NCBI RefSeq assembly: GCF_006152145.1
Contig: NZ_VDFV01000001.1
Span: 186,001-250,000 of the forward strand
Direction of reading: 5' to 3'
Length of the DNA: 64,000 nucleotides
Source: Rubellimicrobium roseum
GTDB lineage: Bacteria > Pseudomonadota > Alphaproteobacteria > Rhodobacterales > Rhodobacteraceae
Part shown: positions 1 to 9,579 of the stretch, one piece after another
Position numbering within the stretch: the stretch's first letter is position 1
Layout of the letters: every line of letters starts with the position of its first letter
Made by a program: the position numbers and the translations under genes
The notes under the pieces: generated by a model
What the model saw: the letters and a program-made list of their open reading frames with translations, nothing else
The model's database searches: none
What the model was told of the DNA's origin: nothing

Positions 1-735
1 CAGGATCACCTCCCTCCCCGCCTCGATGCGGGTGCCGTCGGCCATCTCCACGCCCTGTGCGCGGCCCTTCTCCACGACGATGCGGCGGACCTGCGCGCCC
101 GTCCGAACCGTGAGATTGGGCCGGCCCCGCGCAGGTCCGAGATAGGCCATCGCCGCCGAGGAGCGCCGCGCGTTGCGCTGGGTCAGCTGGTAATAGCCCA
201 CGCCGTCCTGCTGCTCACCCGTCATGTCGAGGTTGCGCGGAATACCCAGTTCGGCCGCCGCCGCGAAGTAGGCGTCGCAGATGGGCAGTGGCGCGCGAGG
301 GCGGGACACGCCCAGGGGACCGCCCTTGCTATGATAGCGGTTCTCGAAACTATCGTTGTCCTCGGCCTTGCGGAAATAGGGGAGAACGTCCTCGTAGCTC
401 CAGCCTTCGCAGCCCATCTGCCTCCACTCGTCGTAATCGAGCGCGTTGCCCCGCGTGTAGATCTGCGCGTTGATCGATGACCCTCCACCGATCACCTTGG
501 CTTGGGTATACTTCAGCACGCGCCCGTTCAGGTGCTTCTGCGGGACGGTGTGCCAGCCCCAGCTTCCGATGCCCTTGGTCATCTTCGCGAAGCCCGCGGG
601 CAAGTGGTAGAACGGGTGGCGGTCGCGCCCGCCCGCCTCCAGCAACAGGACCTTGGCCGCCGGGTTCTCGGACAGCCGCGCCGCGAGGACGCAGCCCGCC
701 GAGCCACCACCGATGATGATGAAGTCGTAACCCAT
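1..735 (-). CDS. GMC family oxidoreductase (choline dehydrogenase-like), 3' end cut by the window
   Basis: Only the N-terminal 245 codons are present; translation starts at the ATG complementary to 733-735 and runs off the left edge. The start reads MGYDFIIIGGGSAGCVLAARL, a dinucleotide-binding FAD motif. Near residue 80 is the GMC signature GGGSSINAQIYTRG, followed by DYDEW. This family oxidises alcohols to aldehydes or ketones using FAD, with a quinone, cytochrome or oxygen as acceptor. The catalytic His/Asn region lies outside the window, so substrate and activity cannot be judged. It is the last visible gene of the long minus-strand operon, one nucleotide after the SDR stop. A second, clearly different GMC gene lies two genes upstream. 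Confidence 0.9.
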   Translation of the reverse strand, partial: MGYDFIIIGGGSAGCVLAARLSENPAAKVLLLEAGGRDRHPFYHLPAGFAKMTKGIGSWGWHTVPQKHLNGRVLKYTQAKVIGGGSSINAQIYTRGNALDYDEWRQMGCEGWSYEDVLPYFRKAEDNDSFENRYHSKGGPLGVSRPRAPLPICDAYFAAAAELGIPRNLDMTGEQQDGVGYYQLTQRNARRSSAAMAYLGPARGRPNLTVRTGAQVRRIVVEKGRAQGVEMADGTRIEAGREVIL

Positions 736-736
736 G

Positions 737-1495
737 TCAGAGCCTCGGGATGGAGAGGCCGCCGTCCACCGGAATGGCGGCGCCGGTGGCGAAGGCGAAG
801 CGCCCCTGCGCGAGTGGCACCACGACCTCGCCGATTTCGGATGGCTGGCCCCAGCGTCCGGCAGGCACGAGCCCGCCTTCGATGCGGGCGGTGTACTTGT
901 CCTTCACGCCGGCGGTCATGCCGGTCTCGATGATGCCGGGACGCAACTCGAAGACGCCGATGCTGTGGGGGGCGAGTCGGACGGCGAATAACTTGGCCAT
1001 CATCGCAGCCCCGGACTTGGAGATGCAGTATTCGGCGCGTTCGATGCTCACAAGCGTGGCGCTGACCGAGGTGACAAAGGTGATCGAGCGGTAGGGCCCG
1101 GCGGGCCGCGCGATCATGCGTCGCGCCACGGCCTGCGCGAGGAAGAAGGCCCCGCGCAGGTTCACGTCCAGCACGAAATCGAAGTTCTCGGGCGTGATCT
1201 CCAGCATGTCGCCACGCACCCGCGCCGGCACGCCCGCGTTCTGCACGAGCGCCGTCACCGGCCCCGCCTCGGACTCCACGGCGTCGAGAAGCGCGGGGAT
1301 GGCCTCCACCTCCGACAGGTCATGCCGGTAGTAGGAAGCGTTGGGCCCCAGCCGCTCCAGAGCCTGGCGCACGGCAGGCGCGTCCGGGTCGGACCGCGAG
1401 GCGAGGACCACGCGGAAGCCCGCGTCCGCCAGCGCACCGGCGATGCCCAAGCCGATGCCCTGCTGGCCGCCGGTGATGAGAGCCGTGCCCGTCAT
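737..1495 (-). CDS. SDR family NAD(P)-dependent oxidoreductase
   Basis: 252 aa, a standard length for classical short-chain dehydrogenases. The cofactor motif TGGQQGIG is at residues 8-15, NAG at 86-88, and the catalytic residues are Ser143 or Ser145 in the SVSA stretch and Tyr156/Lys160 (YCISK). It should interconvert an alcohol and a ketone with NAD(P)H in the cytoplasm. It is sandwiched between two GMC oxidoreductase genes and overlaps the upstream one by 4 nt (ATGA), so the three are translationally coupled and probably act on successive intermediates of the imported substrate. The closest annotation would usually be 3-oxoacyl-ACP reductase-like, but the catabolic context argues against a role in fatty acid synthesis. 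Confidence 0.9.
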   Translation of the reverse strand: MTGTALITGGQQGIGLGIAGALADAGFRVVLASRSDPDAPAVRQALERLGPNASYYRHDLSEVEAIPALLDAVESEAGPVTALVQNAGVPARVRGDMLEITPENFDFVLDVNLRGAFFLAQAVARRMIARPAGPYRSITFVTSVSATLVSIERAEYCISKSGAAMMAKLFAVRLAPHSIGVFELRPGIIETGMTAGVKDKYTARIEGGLVPAGRWGQPSEIGEVVVPLAQGRFAFATGAAIPVDGGLSIPRL

Positions 1496-2991
1496 GCCGC
1501 GAGGTCCCTTTGTGCGATGTGGGCGCCCGCCCGCAGCGCCAGCGCCGCGATGGTGAGCGCCGGATTGACCGCCGCCGAGGTCGGCAACACCGAGGCGTCG
1601 ACGACGAAAAGGTTCGGATGGTTATGCGTGCGGCAGAACGGGTCCACGACGCTCGCCTCGGGGTCGCGGCCCATCCGGGCCGTCCCGCACTGGTGCGAGG
1701 GCGTCCGCCGGTCGAAGGCTTTGGACAGCACCACGGGCCAACCCGCCTTCCGCAGCAATGCCTTCATCTTCGCCACAAGGGCGAGGTGCCCCTCCCAGTT
1801 CGACCGTTTCCAGTCCAGCATGATGCGGTCGCCCCTCAGCGTCACGCGGCTCTCGGGGTTGGGGAGGTCCTCGCTCATGGCGAGGAGATGGACGGAGTGG
1901 TCGGCCACCCACCGGGCAATGGGTTTCGGGATCGGCGTGTCCGAGGCGAGAATGGTGCCCGAGATCTTGCCCAGCATCTGGATGTTGCCGAGCGGCTGTC
2001 CATTCGGGCCGCCGGTCAGGTACCAGTCGTTCACCTGGATCGTCTTCTGGTAGATCGAGTCGTTGCGCCGAAGCGGGTGCACGCCCAGCACCGCGCTGAG
2101 GTTGTGGTTCATGAAGTTCCGGCCGACCTGGTCGGAGCGGTTGGCGAGGCCGGTGGGGTGCCGCTCGTCCGCCGAGGCGAGAAGCAGCACGGCCGAGTTC
2201 ACCGCTCCCGCCGCCAGCACGATCACGGGGGCCGAGAGCGTCTCGGGGATGCCGTTCCGGTCGAATTCGACGGCTTCGATGCGGCCATCGGCCCCGGCGC
2301 GGAGGCGGCGGACGCGTGCGTTCTCGACAAAGCTGACGTTCGGGTACTGGAGCGCGTAGGCCAACGACACCGTTTCAGCATCCTTCTTGCCGCCGCAGGT
2401 ATCGGGGAATGCGTCCCAGGGCGTCCGGCCGTGCCGAAGCCAGTGGTCGATATCCACCCCGAGAGGGAGCGGGGAGGGATGCGCGCCTGCGCGCCTCAAC
2501 CGGGCCCGCAGGTCCGCGATGGACGGTTCGTCGGGCACGGGCGGATATGGGTAGGTTCCGGAATGCGGGGGCTCGGTCGGGTCCTCGCCCAAGGCGCCCC
2601 GGACCTCGAACATCCGCTCGGCCTCCTGGTAGAAGGACTCCAACTCGTCGTAGCTCATCGGCCAGCCCGGCGTTGTCCCACCCATGTGGCGCAGCGGCGC
2701 GAAGTCCTCGCGGCGGTAGCGGATCAGCACGGCCCCGTAGAATTTGGAGTTGCCGCCGGCGTGATAGTAGTTGCCCGGGTTGAACGGTTTTCCCTCCCCG
2801 TCCAGCCACTCCTCTTGGGGCCGGAAATGGCCGCGTCCGAAGATGGCTTCGTCGCTGCGCGCCTCGGGCGAATGCTCCAGCCGGTGGCCGCGCTCCAGGA
2901 TCAGGATGCGGCGCCCCGTCGGCGCCAGCGCAGCCGCCAGCGTGGCCCCGCCCATTCCGGAGCCGATGATGATGACATCCGGTTGCGGCAT
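1492..2991 (-). CDS. GMC family oxidoreductase, second type
   Basis: 499 aa, complete. It has the N-terminal FAD motif GSGMGG at residues 11-16 and a C-terminal GMC_oxred_C region with HQCGTARMG and the closing NPALTIAALALR. The layout resembles the FAD subunits of membrane sugar dehydrogenases (fructose or gluconate 2-dehydrogenase type) rather than choline dehydrogenase. No signal peptide or Tat motif is visible and no cytochrome or small subunit is encoded next to it, so the electron acceptor is unknown. It shares one base with the ATPase stop upstream and overlaps the SDR by 4 nt. It likely oxidises the carbohydrate-like substrate taken up by the adjacent ABC transporter. Confidence 0.9.
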   Translation of the reverse strand: MPQPDVIIIGSGMGGATLAAALAPTGRRILILERGHRLEHSPEARSDEAIFGRGHFRPQEEWLDGEGKPFNPGNYYHAGGNSKFYGAVLIRYRREDFAPLRHMGGTTPGWPMSYDELESFYQEAERMFEVRGALGEDPTEPPHSGTYPYPPVPDEPSIADLRARLRRAGAHPSPLPLGVDIDHWLRHGRTPWDAFPDTCGGKKDAETVSLAYALQYPNVSFVENARVRRLRAGADGRIEAVEFDRNGIPETLSAPVIVLAAGAVNSAVLLLASADERHPTGLANRSDQVGRNFMNHNLSAVLGVHPLRRNDSIYQKTIQVNDWYLTGGPNGQPLGNIQMLGKISGTILASDTPIPKPIARWVADHSVHLLAMSEDLPNPESRVTLRGDRIMLDWKRSNWEGHLALVAKMKALLRKAGWPVVLSKAFDRRTPSHQCGTARMGRDPEASVVDPFCRTHNHPNLFVVDASVLPTSAAVNPALTIAALALRAGAHIAQRDLAA

Positions 2992-4100
2992 CAGGCGATA
3001 CGGTTCTCGGTGACGGGATCGAAGGCCACGGCCTTGTCCATGTTGACGGCGAAGTCGAAGACCTCGCCCGGGGAAACGCTCGCGTCGGCCCGCATCCGGG
3101 CAATGATGTCCTTGCCACCCAGCGTGGTCGTCACAAAGGTATCCGACCCAGCGGGCTCTGTGACGGTGACGCGGTTCTTCAGCGGCTGGACGTTCAGCGA
3201 CTTGCGATCCGCGCCCTCGGGGTCGGTGATCGCCTCGGGCCGCACGCCGAGCACGATCTCCCGCCCCGACCAGGCCGACAGCGCCGGCTGGGACAGCCGG
3301 AGGAGCCGCGCCTGCCCCTCGGCGTCCATGACCACGACGTGCGGTGCGCCGTTCTCGACCGCCACCTTGGCCGGAATCAGGTTCATTGAAGGCGAACCCA
3401 TGAAGGACGCCACGAACAGGTTCGACGGCGTGTCGTAGATCTCCTTGGGGGTGCCGAACTGCTGGACATAGCCCTTGTTCATCACCGCGATGCGGGTCGA
3501 CAGCGTCATCGCCTCGATCTGGTCGTGGGTGACGTAGACGATGGTCCGCCCCAGCCTCTGGTGCAGCTTCTTGATCTCGGTCCGCATGTCGACGCGCAGC
3601 TTGGCATCGAGGTTCGACAGCGGCTCGTCGAAGAGGAAGACGTCCGGGTTGCGGACCAGCGCCCGCCCCATCGCGACCCGTTGCCGCTGCCCGCCCGAAA
3701 GCTGCGCGGGCTTGCGGTCGAGGAGATGGTCGATCTGCAGGAGCTTCGCGACCTGCGCCAGCGCCTTGTCCCGCTCGGGCTTGGGCACCCCGTGCATCTC
3801 CAGCCCGAAGGTGATGTTCTGCCCGACGGTCATGTTAGGGTAAAGCGCGTAGCTCTGGAACACCATGGCGATGTTGCGCTTGGAGGGATGCACCCCGTTC
3901 ACCACGCGTCCGTTGATCGCGATGTCGCCCGAGGAGATGGCCTCCAGCCCCGCGATCATGTTGAGGAGCGTGGATTTCCCGCAGCCCGAGGGGCCGACGA
4001 GGACCAGAAACTCCCCTTCCTCGGCCGAGATGTCCACACGGTGGAGCACCTCGACCGAGCCGTAGGATTTCGTGACGTTGCGGATGTCGAGGAAGCCCAT
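2991..4100 (-). CDS. Sugar ABC transporter ATP-binding protein (UgpC/MalK family)
   Basis: 369 aa, the usual size for CUT1 ATPases. Visible motifs are Walker A GPSGCGKST (about residues 37-45), the ABC signature LSGGQRQRVAMGRAL, Walker B VFLFDEPLSNLDAK and the H-loop THDQ. The last ~130 residues form the MalK-type TOBE/OB regulatory domain. It would energise the two permeases encoded just upstream in the operon; the gap to the MalG-like permease is 4 nt. ATPases of this group (MalK, UgpC, MsmK) can be shared between several sugar transporters, so its presence does not by itself fix the substrate. Confidence 0.95.
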   Translation of the reverse strand: MGFLDIRNVTKSYGSVEVLHRVDISAEEGEFLVLVGPSGCGKSTLLNMIAGLEAISSGDIAINGRVVNGVHPSKRNIAMVFQSYALYPNMTVGQNITFGLEMHGVPKPERDKALAQVAKLLQIDHLLDRKPAQLSGGQRQRVAMGRALVRNPDVFLFDEPLSNLDAKLRVDMRTEIKKLHQRLGRTIVYVTHDQIEAMTLSTRIAVMNKGYVQQFGTPKEIYDTPSNLFVASFMGSPSMNLIPAKVAVENGAPHVVVMDAEGQARLLRLSQPALSAWSGREIVLGVRPEAITDPEGADRKSLNVQPLKNRVTVTEPAGSDTFVTTTLGGKDIIARMRADASVSPGEVFDFAVNMDKAVAFDPVTENRIA

Positions 4101-4104
4101 CGGG

Positions 4105-5028
4105 TCAGCCTTTCACGGATCCCGCCATCAGGCCCCGCACGAAGTACCGGCCCGCGACGATGTAGACGAGGAGGGTGGGCAGCGCCGCCAGGATCGCGCC
4201 CGCGAAATGCACGTTGTATTCCTTCACCCCCGTCGAGGAGTTGACGAGATTGTTGAGCCCCACGGTCATCGGCATGGAGTCGAGGTCCGCGAAGGAGGCG
4301 CCGAACAGGAAGTCGTTCCAGATGTTGGTGAACTGCCAGATCACCGACACGACGGCGATCGGCCCCGACACCGGCAGCATGATCCGCCAGAAGATGCGGA
4401 AGAACCCCGCCCCGTCCATCATAGCGGCGCGCACCAGCTCGGTAGGAAAAGCGGCGTAGTAGTTGCGGAAGTAGAGCGTGGTGAAGCCCAGCCCGTAAAC
4501 CACGTGCACGAGGATCAGCCCCGGCGTGGAGCCCGCCAGCCCCATGAGACCCAGCATCCGCGCCATCGGGATCAGCACGATCTGGAACGGGATGAAGCAC
4601 GCGAAGAGCATGAGCCCGAAGAGGATCGTGTCGCCCCGGAACCGCCACTTGGTCAGCACGTAGCCGTTCAGCGCGCCGAGGATCGTGGAGATCGCCACGG
4701 CGGGCACGACCATGAGGATCGAGTTCAGGAAGTAGGGGCGCAGGCCCGTAGGCTCTACGCCGATCTGCGCGGTGGACCAGGCCGAAAGCCAGGGTGCGAT
4801 CGTCCAGTCCTGCGGCAGCGCCAGCATGTTGCCGCCCGTGATCTCGGACAGGGGCTTCACGCTGTTGATGACCATGATGGCGAAGGGCAGCAGGTAGAAC
4901 AGCGCGAAGAGGAGCAGCACGAGGTAGATGAAGGTCCGCGCGACGCGGCTCGTGCGGACGGCGGTGTCCTGGCTGGGGACGGGGGCGGCGGGGCGGACGA
5001 CGACGGCTTCCTGCGAGATCGTGCTCAT
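4105..5028 (-). CDS. Sugar ABC transporter permease, MalG/GtsC-like
   Basis: 307 aa starting MSTISQEAVVV. The start is supported by its 4-nt ATGA overlap with the stop of the upstream permease. It has six predicted membrane spans and the permease EAA loop around AAMMDGAGFFRIFWRIMLP. It is the second inner-membrane subunit of a CUT1 importer. The N-terminal 30 residues before the first span are longer than in many homologues, so an internal start is possible but has no better ribosome site. It would form the heterodimeric channel with the gene at 5025-5921. Confidence 0.93.
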   Translation of the reverse strand: MSTISQEAVVVRPAAPVPSQDTAVRTSRVARTFIYLVLLLFALFYLLPFAIMVINSVKPLSEITGGNMLALPQDWTIAPWLSAWSTAQIGVEPTGLRPYFLNSILMVVPAVAISTILGALNGYVLTKWRFRGDTILFGLMLFACFIPFQIVLIPMARMLGLMGLAGSTPGLILVHVVYGLGFTTLYFRNYYAAFPTELVRAAMMDGAGFFRIFWRIMLPVSGPIAVVSVIWQFTNIWNDFLFGASFADLDSMPMTVGLNNLVNSSTGVKEYNVHFAGAILAALPTLLVYIVAGRYFVRGLMAGSVKG

Positions 5029-5921
5029 CTCTCGCGCTCCTTCAGCTCGGCGTAGAGATACGGGACCATGATCGCCGCGATGGTCATGAGCATGATGACC
5101 GCCGAGGCCGCGCCCACGCCCATCTGGTTTCGGGTGAAGGTGTAGGAATACATGAAGGTCGCGGGCAGCTCGGTCGCGCGCCCGGGGCCGCCGCCGGTCA
5201 GCGCGATGACGAGGTCGTAACTCTTGATCGCGAGGTGGCTCAGGATCACGAACGCCGACAGGAAGGCGGGCCGCAGCAGCGGGATCACGATCCGCCGGTA
5301 GAGGTTCCAGTTCGACGCCCCGTCGATCTGCGCGGCCTTCAGGATCTCGTTGTCGATCCCCCGCAGGCCCGCCAGGAACATCGCCATCACGAAGCCCGAG
5401 GTCTGCCAGACGGCGGCGATGACGACGGTGTAGATCGCCATGTCGCGGTCCTTGATCCAGCCGAAGCTGAAGCTCTCCCACCCCCAGAGGTGCATCGTGT
5501 GCTCGAGCCCGATGCCGGGGTCGAGGAACCATTTCCAGGCGGTCCCCGTCACGATGAACGAGAGCGCCATCGGATAAAGATAAATCGGCCGCAGCATCCC
5601 CTCGCCCCGGATCTTCTGGTCGAGGAAGATCGCGAGCACCAGCCCGATGACGGTGCAGGCGACGATGTAGAGCGAGGCGAAGATCGCCAGGTTCACCAGC
5701 GCGGTGTGCCAGTGGCTCAGCCCCCAGAGGGTGCCGTAGTTCTCCCAGCCCACCCAGTCGGTGGAGGGCATCATCTTGGAATCGGTGAAGCTCAGGTAGA
5801 TCGAATAGGCGATGAAGCCGTAGACGAACACCAGGATGGCCGCGAGCGACGGCGACAGCACCAGCTTGGGCAGCCAGTCCTGCAGGCGCGTGCGGAAATC
5901 GGCCTCTGTCGCGGTGGCCAT
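5025..5921 (-). CDS. Sugar ABC transporter permease, MalF/GtsB-like
   Basis: 298 aa beginning MATATEADFRTRLQDWLPKL, with a good Shine-Dalgarno (GGAGGGG) just upstream of the ATG. There are six hydrophobic segments and an EAA loop (LKAAQIDGASNWNLYRRI). This is the first transmembrane subunit of the CUT1 importer. It follows the binding-protein gene after a 55-nt gap that holds a strong hairpin, and it overlaps the next permease by 4 nt. The short form, without the extra periplasmic loop of E. coli MalF, is typical of monosaccharide and glycerol-phosphate importers. Confidence 0.93.
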   Translation of the reverse strand: MATATEADFRTRLQDWLPKLVLSPSLAAILVFVYGFIAYSIYLSFTDSKMMPSTDWVGWENYGTLWGLSHWHTALVNLAIFASLYIVACTVIGLVLAIFLDQKIRGEGMLRPIYLYPMALSFIVTGTAWKWFLDPGIGLEHTMHLWGWESFSFGWIKDRDMAIYTVVIAAVWQTSGFVMAMFLAGLRGIDNEILKAAQIDGASNWNLYRRIVIPLLRPAFLSAFVILSHLAIKSYDLVIALTGGGPGRATELPATFMYSYTFTRNQMGVGAASAVIMLMTIAAIMVPYLYAELKERER

Positions 5922-5942
5922 GATCCCCTCCTCGGATGTGGA

Positions 5943-5966
5943 GGGGACGGCGCGGTCGCCGTCCCC
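5943..5966 (-). terminator. Strong hairpin between binding-protein and permease genes
   Basis: A perfect 9-bp stem (GGGGACGGC / GCCGTCCCC) with a 6-nt loop lies 10 nt downstream of the binding-protein stop. No T-run follows on the minus strand. Intercistronic hairpins here usually act as partial terminators or 3'-end protectors, giving more binding protein than permease; that role is inferred. Confidence 0.6.
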
Positions 5967-5976
5967 GGGTATGGGC

Positions 5977-7236
5977 TCACATCGCCGCTTCGACGGCGTT
6001 CACGAGCTCCTCGGCCGCGGTCTGGCTGTCGTACTCACCGTTGAAGTGTGCAGTCACGACGTCGTAGATCGCGTTCTTCACCGCGGCGCGGTTGGCATGC
6101 CCGTGAGCCATGGAGCCCATGAGCGTCCCCGCCTCAGCCGCCGCCGCGAGGTCGGCCATGCCCTGCTTGCCGCAGGCGTCGAACTCGGTGTCCGCGACGT
6201 CCGTGCGCGCAGGGACCGAGCCCTTGACGGTGTTGAAGGCCACCTGGAACTCGGGCGACATGATCGCCGAGGCCATCGCCGCCTGGTTGGTCACCGCGGT
6301 CTCGTCCGTCACGTTGAACATGGCGAACTGGTCGGAGTTGAAGGTCACCGCCCCCTCGGTGCCCGGCATGCGGAAGCAGAGGATGTCCTCGCCGGGCGTG
6401 AGCCCCGCGTTCTTGAACTCGCCCTTGGCCCAGTCGCCCATGATCTGGAAGGCGGCCTCGCCGTTCGCGACCATGGCCGAGGCGAGGTTCCAGTCGCGGC
6501 CCGAGAAATTGTCGTCCACGAACTCGCGCAGCTGCGACATGCGATCGAAGGCCTGAACCATCGTCTCCGAGCCCAGAGCCTCGGGATCGAGGTCGATGAA
6601 GGCGGCCTTGTAGAACTCGGGGCCGCCAGTGGACAGCACCACGCCGTCGAAGATCGTGGCGTCCTGCCAGGCCTGCCCGCCATGGGCGAGCGCCACCTTG
6701 CCCGCGGCCTCGACGGCCTCCATCGCGGCGACCAGCTCGTCCCAGGTGGTGGGCTGGGCGATCCCGAGCTCGTCGAGGACCGCCTTGTTGGCCCAGACCC
6801 AGTTGGTCGAATGGACATTTACCGGGGCGGCGATCCAGTTGCCCTCGTACTTGGAGAACTGTTGGAGCGCGGCCGGCACGACGGCATCCCAGCCCTCGGC
6901 GGCCGCGACCTCGTTGAGGTTGCCCAGGGCCCCCTCGGCGGCCCAGTCCTGGATGTCGAAGCCCAGCATCTGCACGGCGGTCGGCGGGTTGCCGGCGGTG
7001 ACTCGGGCGCGCAGCGCCGTCATCGCCGCCTCGCCGCCACCGCCCGCGACGGGCATGTCGTTCCAGCCGATGCTCTGGCCCGACAGATCCTCCTTGAGCA
7101 CGTTCAGCGCCGCGGCCTCGCCGCCGCTCGTCCACCAGTGCAGGACCTCGACGCCCGACCCGCCCTCCTGCGCGGCGGCCCAGCCACCCACGCTGGCCAG
7201 CGCGGCCGCCGCTGTCAGAGTCTTCATCTTACGCAT
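5977..7236 (-). CDS. Sugar ABC transporter substrate-binding protein (glucose/mannose GtsA-like)
   Basis: 419 aa. The ATG at 7236 is preceded by AGGGAGGAACCAC, an excellent ribosome site. The N-terminus [23 protein letters not shown] is a cleavable signal peptide. The mature start [16 protein letters not shown], and later [15 protein letters not shown], match the family of periplasmic glucose/mannose-binding proteins of Gts-type transporters. It delivers substrate to the two permeases downstream. Family resemblance suggests a hexose-like ligand, but in this operon no hexokinase or glycolytic gene accompanies it, so an oxidised or methylated sugar or a polyol is equally likely. Confidence 0.92.
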   Translation of the reverse strand: MRKMKTLTAAAALASVGGWAAAQEGGSGVEVLHWWTSGGEAAALNVLKEDLSGQSIGWNDMPVAGGGGEAAMTALRARVTAGNPPTAVQMLGFDIQDWAAEGALGNLNEVAAAEGWDAVVPAALQQFSKYEGNWIAAPVNVHSTNWVWANKAVLDELGIAQPTTWDELVAAMEAVEAAGKVALAHGGQAWQDATIFDGVVLSTGGPEFYKAAFIDLDPEALGSETMVQAFDRMSQLREFVDDNFSGRDWNLASAMVANGEAAFQIMGDWAKGEFKNAGLTPGEDILCFRMPGTEGAVTFNSDQFAMFNVTDETAVTNQAAMASAIMSPEFQVAFNTVKGSVPARTDVADTEFDACGKQGMADLAAAAEAGTLMGSMAHGHANRAAVKNAIYDVVTAHFNGEYDSQTAAEELVNAVEAAM

Positions 7237-7286
7237 GTGGTTCCTCCCTTTTATTCTGCGCAACTCGTTCTCCGCCGACCTCCCCG

Positions 7287-8810
7287 TCAGCGGGTCCTGA
7301 CCCAAGGCGTGCGCGTGCGGCCGACCCGCATCGCGACCGTCTTGACCTCCAGGAACTCCTCCAGCCCGTAGCGCCCGATCTCGCGGCCCTGCCCCGACTG
7401 CTTGAAGCCGCCGAAGGTCATCTCGGGAAAGCCGTCCATCCAGGTGTTGGTCCAGATCGTCCCCGCCTGCACCCGGCGCGCGAAGTCGAGGCAGGTGTGG
7501 ACGTTCTCGCTCCACACCCCCGCCGAGAGGCCGTAGCTCGCATCATTGGCAAGCGCGACCGCCTCGTCCAGCGTCCGAAAGGTCAGGACGGACAGGACCG
7601 GCCCAAAGACCTCCTCGCGCGCGATGGCCATCGACGGCGTGACGCCCGCGACCACTGTGGGCTGGTAGAACTGGCCCGTGAGCCCCGGCACCGTCAGAGG
7701 CCCGCCGCCCAGCCGCACCTCGGCGCCGGCGCCCGCCGCTGCCTCCACATAGCCGTGGATCTTTCGTTGGTGGGCCTCGGACACGATCGCGCCCACCTGT
7801 GTCTGCGGATCGAGCGGATCACCGAACGCCACCCGCCTCGACAAGTCCACCACCCGCGCCGTGAAGTCCTGCGCGATATCCTCGTGGACGAGGATGCGGC
7901 TCCCGGAATTGCAGCACTGGCCCACGTTGAAGTGGATGCCGAAGGTCACCGCATCCGCCGCGCTGTCGAGGTCTGCGTCGGGGAAGATCGCCTGCGGGTT
8001 CTTGCCCCCCAGCTCCAGCGCGACCTTCTTCAGCGTTCCCGAGGCCGCCGTGACGATCCCCTTCCCCACCGCCGTCGATCCGGTAAAGGTCACCATGTCG
8101 ACGTAGGGATGGGTGGACATGAGGCTGCCCACCGGCTGCCCGTAACCCAGCACGATGTTGACCACGCCGGCCGGCAGTCCCGCCTCCAGCAGCAACTCGC
8201 CCATCATCACGGTGGTCGAGGGCGTCATCTCCGACGGCTTCACCACGCAGGTGCATCCGGCCGCCAACGCGAAGGGCAGCTTCTGGCTCAGGATCCAGAA
8301 GGGAAAGTTCCAGGGCGTGATGACCGACACGACGCCGATGGGCTCCTTGAGGATCATGCCCAGCATGTCCGAGCCGAGCGTATTGTGGCTGTCGCCCTGC
8401 ACGGTGCGGGCCAGCGCCGCCGCATAGCGCCACAGGTCCGCCGCTCCCCCGACCTCGCCGCGCGACTGGCTGATCGGCTTTCCGGACTCCAGCGTCTCGA
8501 CGACGGCGATCCGCTCCACGTTGGCCTCGATCAGGTCCGCGACGCGCAGCAGCACCGCCGACCGTGCCTTGCCCGACAGCCGGCTCCACCGCCCGTCGTC
8601 GAAGGCCCGTCGCGCGGCGCCGATAGCGGCCTCGGTATCGGCCTCGCACCCCAGCGCAGAGCGGCTGGCGAGCGTTCCATGCGCGGGCGACAGGCGGTCG
8701 AAGGTCCGCCCGTCCCGGCTCGCCCGCCATTCGCCGTCGATGAGGTGGCGACCTTCGAAGGGCGGGGGCAGCGCGGTCCCGGTCGCCGGGATCAGGGTGA
8801 GATCGAGCAT
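7287..8810 (-). CDS. Aldehyde dehydrogenase family protein
   Basis: 507 aa NAD(P)-dependent aldehyde dehydrogenase. The catalytic cysteine is Cys300 in GQCCNSGSR and the general-base glutamate lies in VALELGGKN about 34 residues earlier; the TPWNFPFWI and [11 protein letters not shown] cofactor motifs are intact. It would oxidise an aldehyde to a carboxylic acid, probably the product of one of the GMC enzymes. A CoA-transferase two genes upstream could then activate the acid. It is separated by 50 nt from the binding-protein gene and by 1 nt from the enoyl-CoA hydratase. Confidence 0.93.
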   Translation of the reverse strand: MLDLTLIPATGTALPPPFEGRHLIDGEWRASRDGRTFDRLSPAHGTLASRSALGCEADTEAAIGAARRAFDDGRWSRLSGKARSAVLLRVADLIEANVERIAVVETLESGKPISQSRGEVGGAADLWRYAAALARTVQGDSHNTLGSDMLGMILKEPIGVVSVITPWNFPFWILSQKLPFALAAGCTCVVKPSEMTPSTTVMMGELLLEAGLPAGVVNIVLGYGQPVGSLMSTHPYVDMVTFTGSTAVGKGIVTAASGTLKKVALELGGKNPQAIFPDADLDSAADAVTFGIHFNVGQCCNSGSRILVHEDIAQDFTARVVDLSRRVAFGDPLDPQTQVGAIVSEAHQRKIHGYVEAAAGAGAEVRLGGGPLTVPGLTGQFYQPTVVAGVTPSMAIAREEVFGPVLSVLTFRTLDEAVALANDASYGLSAGVWSENVHTCLDFARRVQAGTIWTNTWMDGFPEMTFGGFKQSGQGREIGRYGLEEFLEVKTVAMRVGRTRTPWVRTR

Positions 8811-8811
8811 G

Positions 8812-9579
8812 TCAGGTCCCCGGAAAGACGGGTTTGCGTTTCTCGCGGAAGGCAGCCACGCCCTCCGCCCGGTCGTCCGAGGCGCCGACCATCCCGGCCC
8901 CCAGCGCCTCGATCATCGCGTCGCGATCTTCGCCCACGGCGGCGTGGATCATCCACTTGGCCACCTCCACGGCGCGCGGCGATAAGGTTGCGAGTCCCCG
9001 AGCGATTTCGAAGGCGCGGGCGCGCGGGTCGTCCGCGATCTCCGCCGCGAAGCCCAGCGACACGCAGCGCTCCGCGTCGAGCCGCCGCCCGAAGAGCGCC
9101 ATCTCCTTCACCACCGGCTCGGGTAGCAGCCGCAGGAGCCGCTGCGTCCCCGACCAGCCCGGCACGATGCCGACGCCCGCCTCGGGCAGCGCGATCTTCG
9201 CGCCCGGCGCCATCACCCGGATGTCGCAGGTCGACGCCAACTCCAGCCCCCCGCCGAAGGCCGGACCCTGCAGCGCCGCGACCGTGGGCAGCGACAGCCG
9301 CGCCAGCCGATCAAACACCCGGTGCCCTTCGCGCACCCAGCCGCGGGCGAAATCCAGCGGCGGGATCTCGCCCCAGGCCTTGATGTCGGCTCCAGTGCAG
9401 AAAGCGCGGTCGCCTTCCGAGGTCAGCACCGCCGCTCGCACGGACCCATCGGCCTCGATCGAGGCGCAATGCTCGGCCAGCCGCCGGATCATGCCCACGT
9501 CCAGCGCGTTCATCTTGGCCGGGTTGTCGAGCCGGATCTCCGCGATCCCGCCCTCGATATGAAGATGAACCTCGCTCAC
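8812..9579 (-). CDS. Enoyl-CoA hydratase/isomerase family protein
   Basis: 255 aa crotonase-fold protein. The oxyanion-hole segments are FCTGADIKAW and GPAFGGGLELASTCDIR. Both catalytic glutamates of true hydratases appear to be kept (GGGLE and LPEAGVGIVPG), and GTQRLLRLL follows. It would hydrate an unsaturated acyl-CoA or carry out a related crotonase reaction. It overlaps the CoA-transferase gene by 4 nt (positions 9576-9579), which couples it to CoA activation. This is an unexpected enzyme in a sugar-transporter operon and implies that the pathway passes through an acyl-CoA. Confidence 0.92.
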   Translation of the reverse strand: MSEVHLHIEGGIAEIRLDNPAKMNALDVGMIRRLAEHCASIEADGSVRAAVLTSEGDRAFCTGADIKAWGEIPPLDFARGWVREGHRVFDRLARLSLPTVAALQGPAFGGGLELASTCDIRVMAPGAKIALPEAGVGIVPGWSGTQRLLRLLPEPVVKEMALFGRRLDAERCVSLGFAAEIADDPRARAFEIARGLATLSPRAVEVAKWMIHAAVGEDRDAMIEALGAGMVGASDDRAEGVAAFREKRKPVFPGT

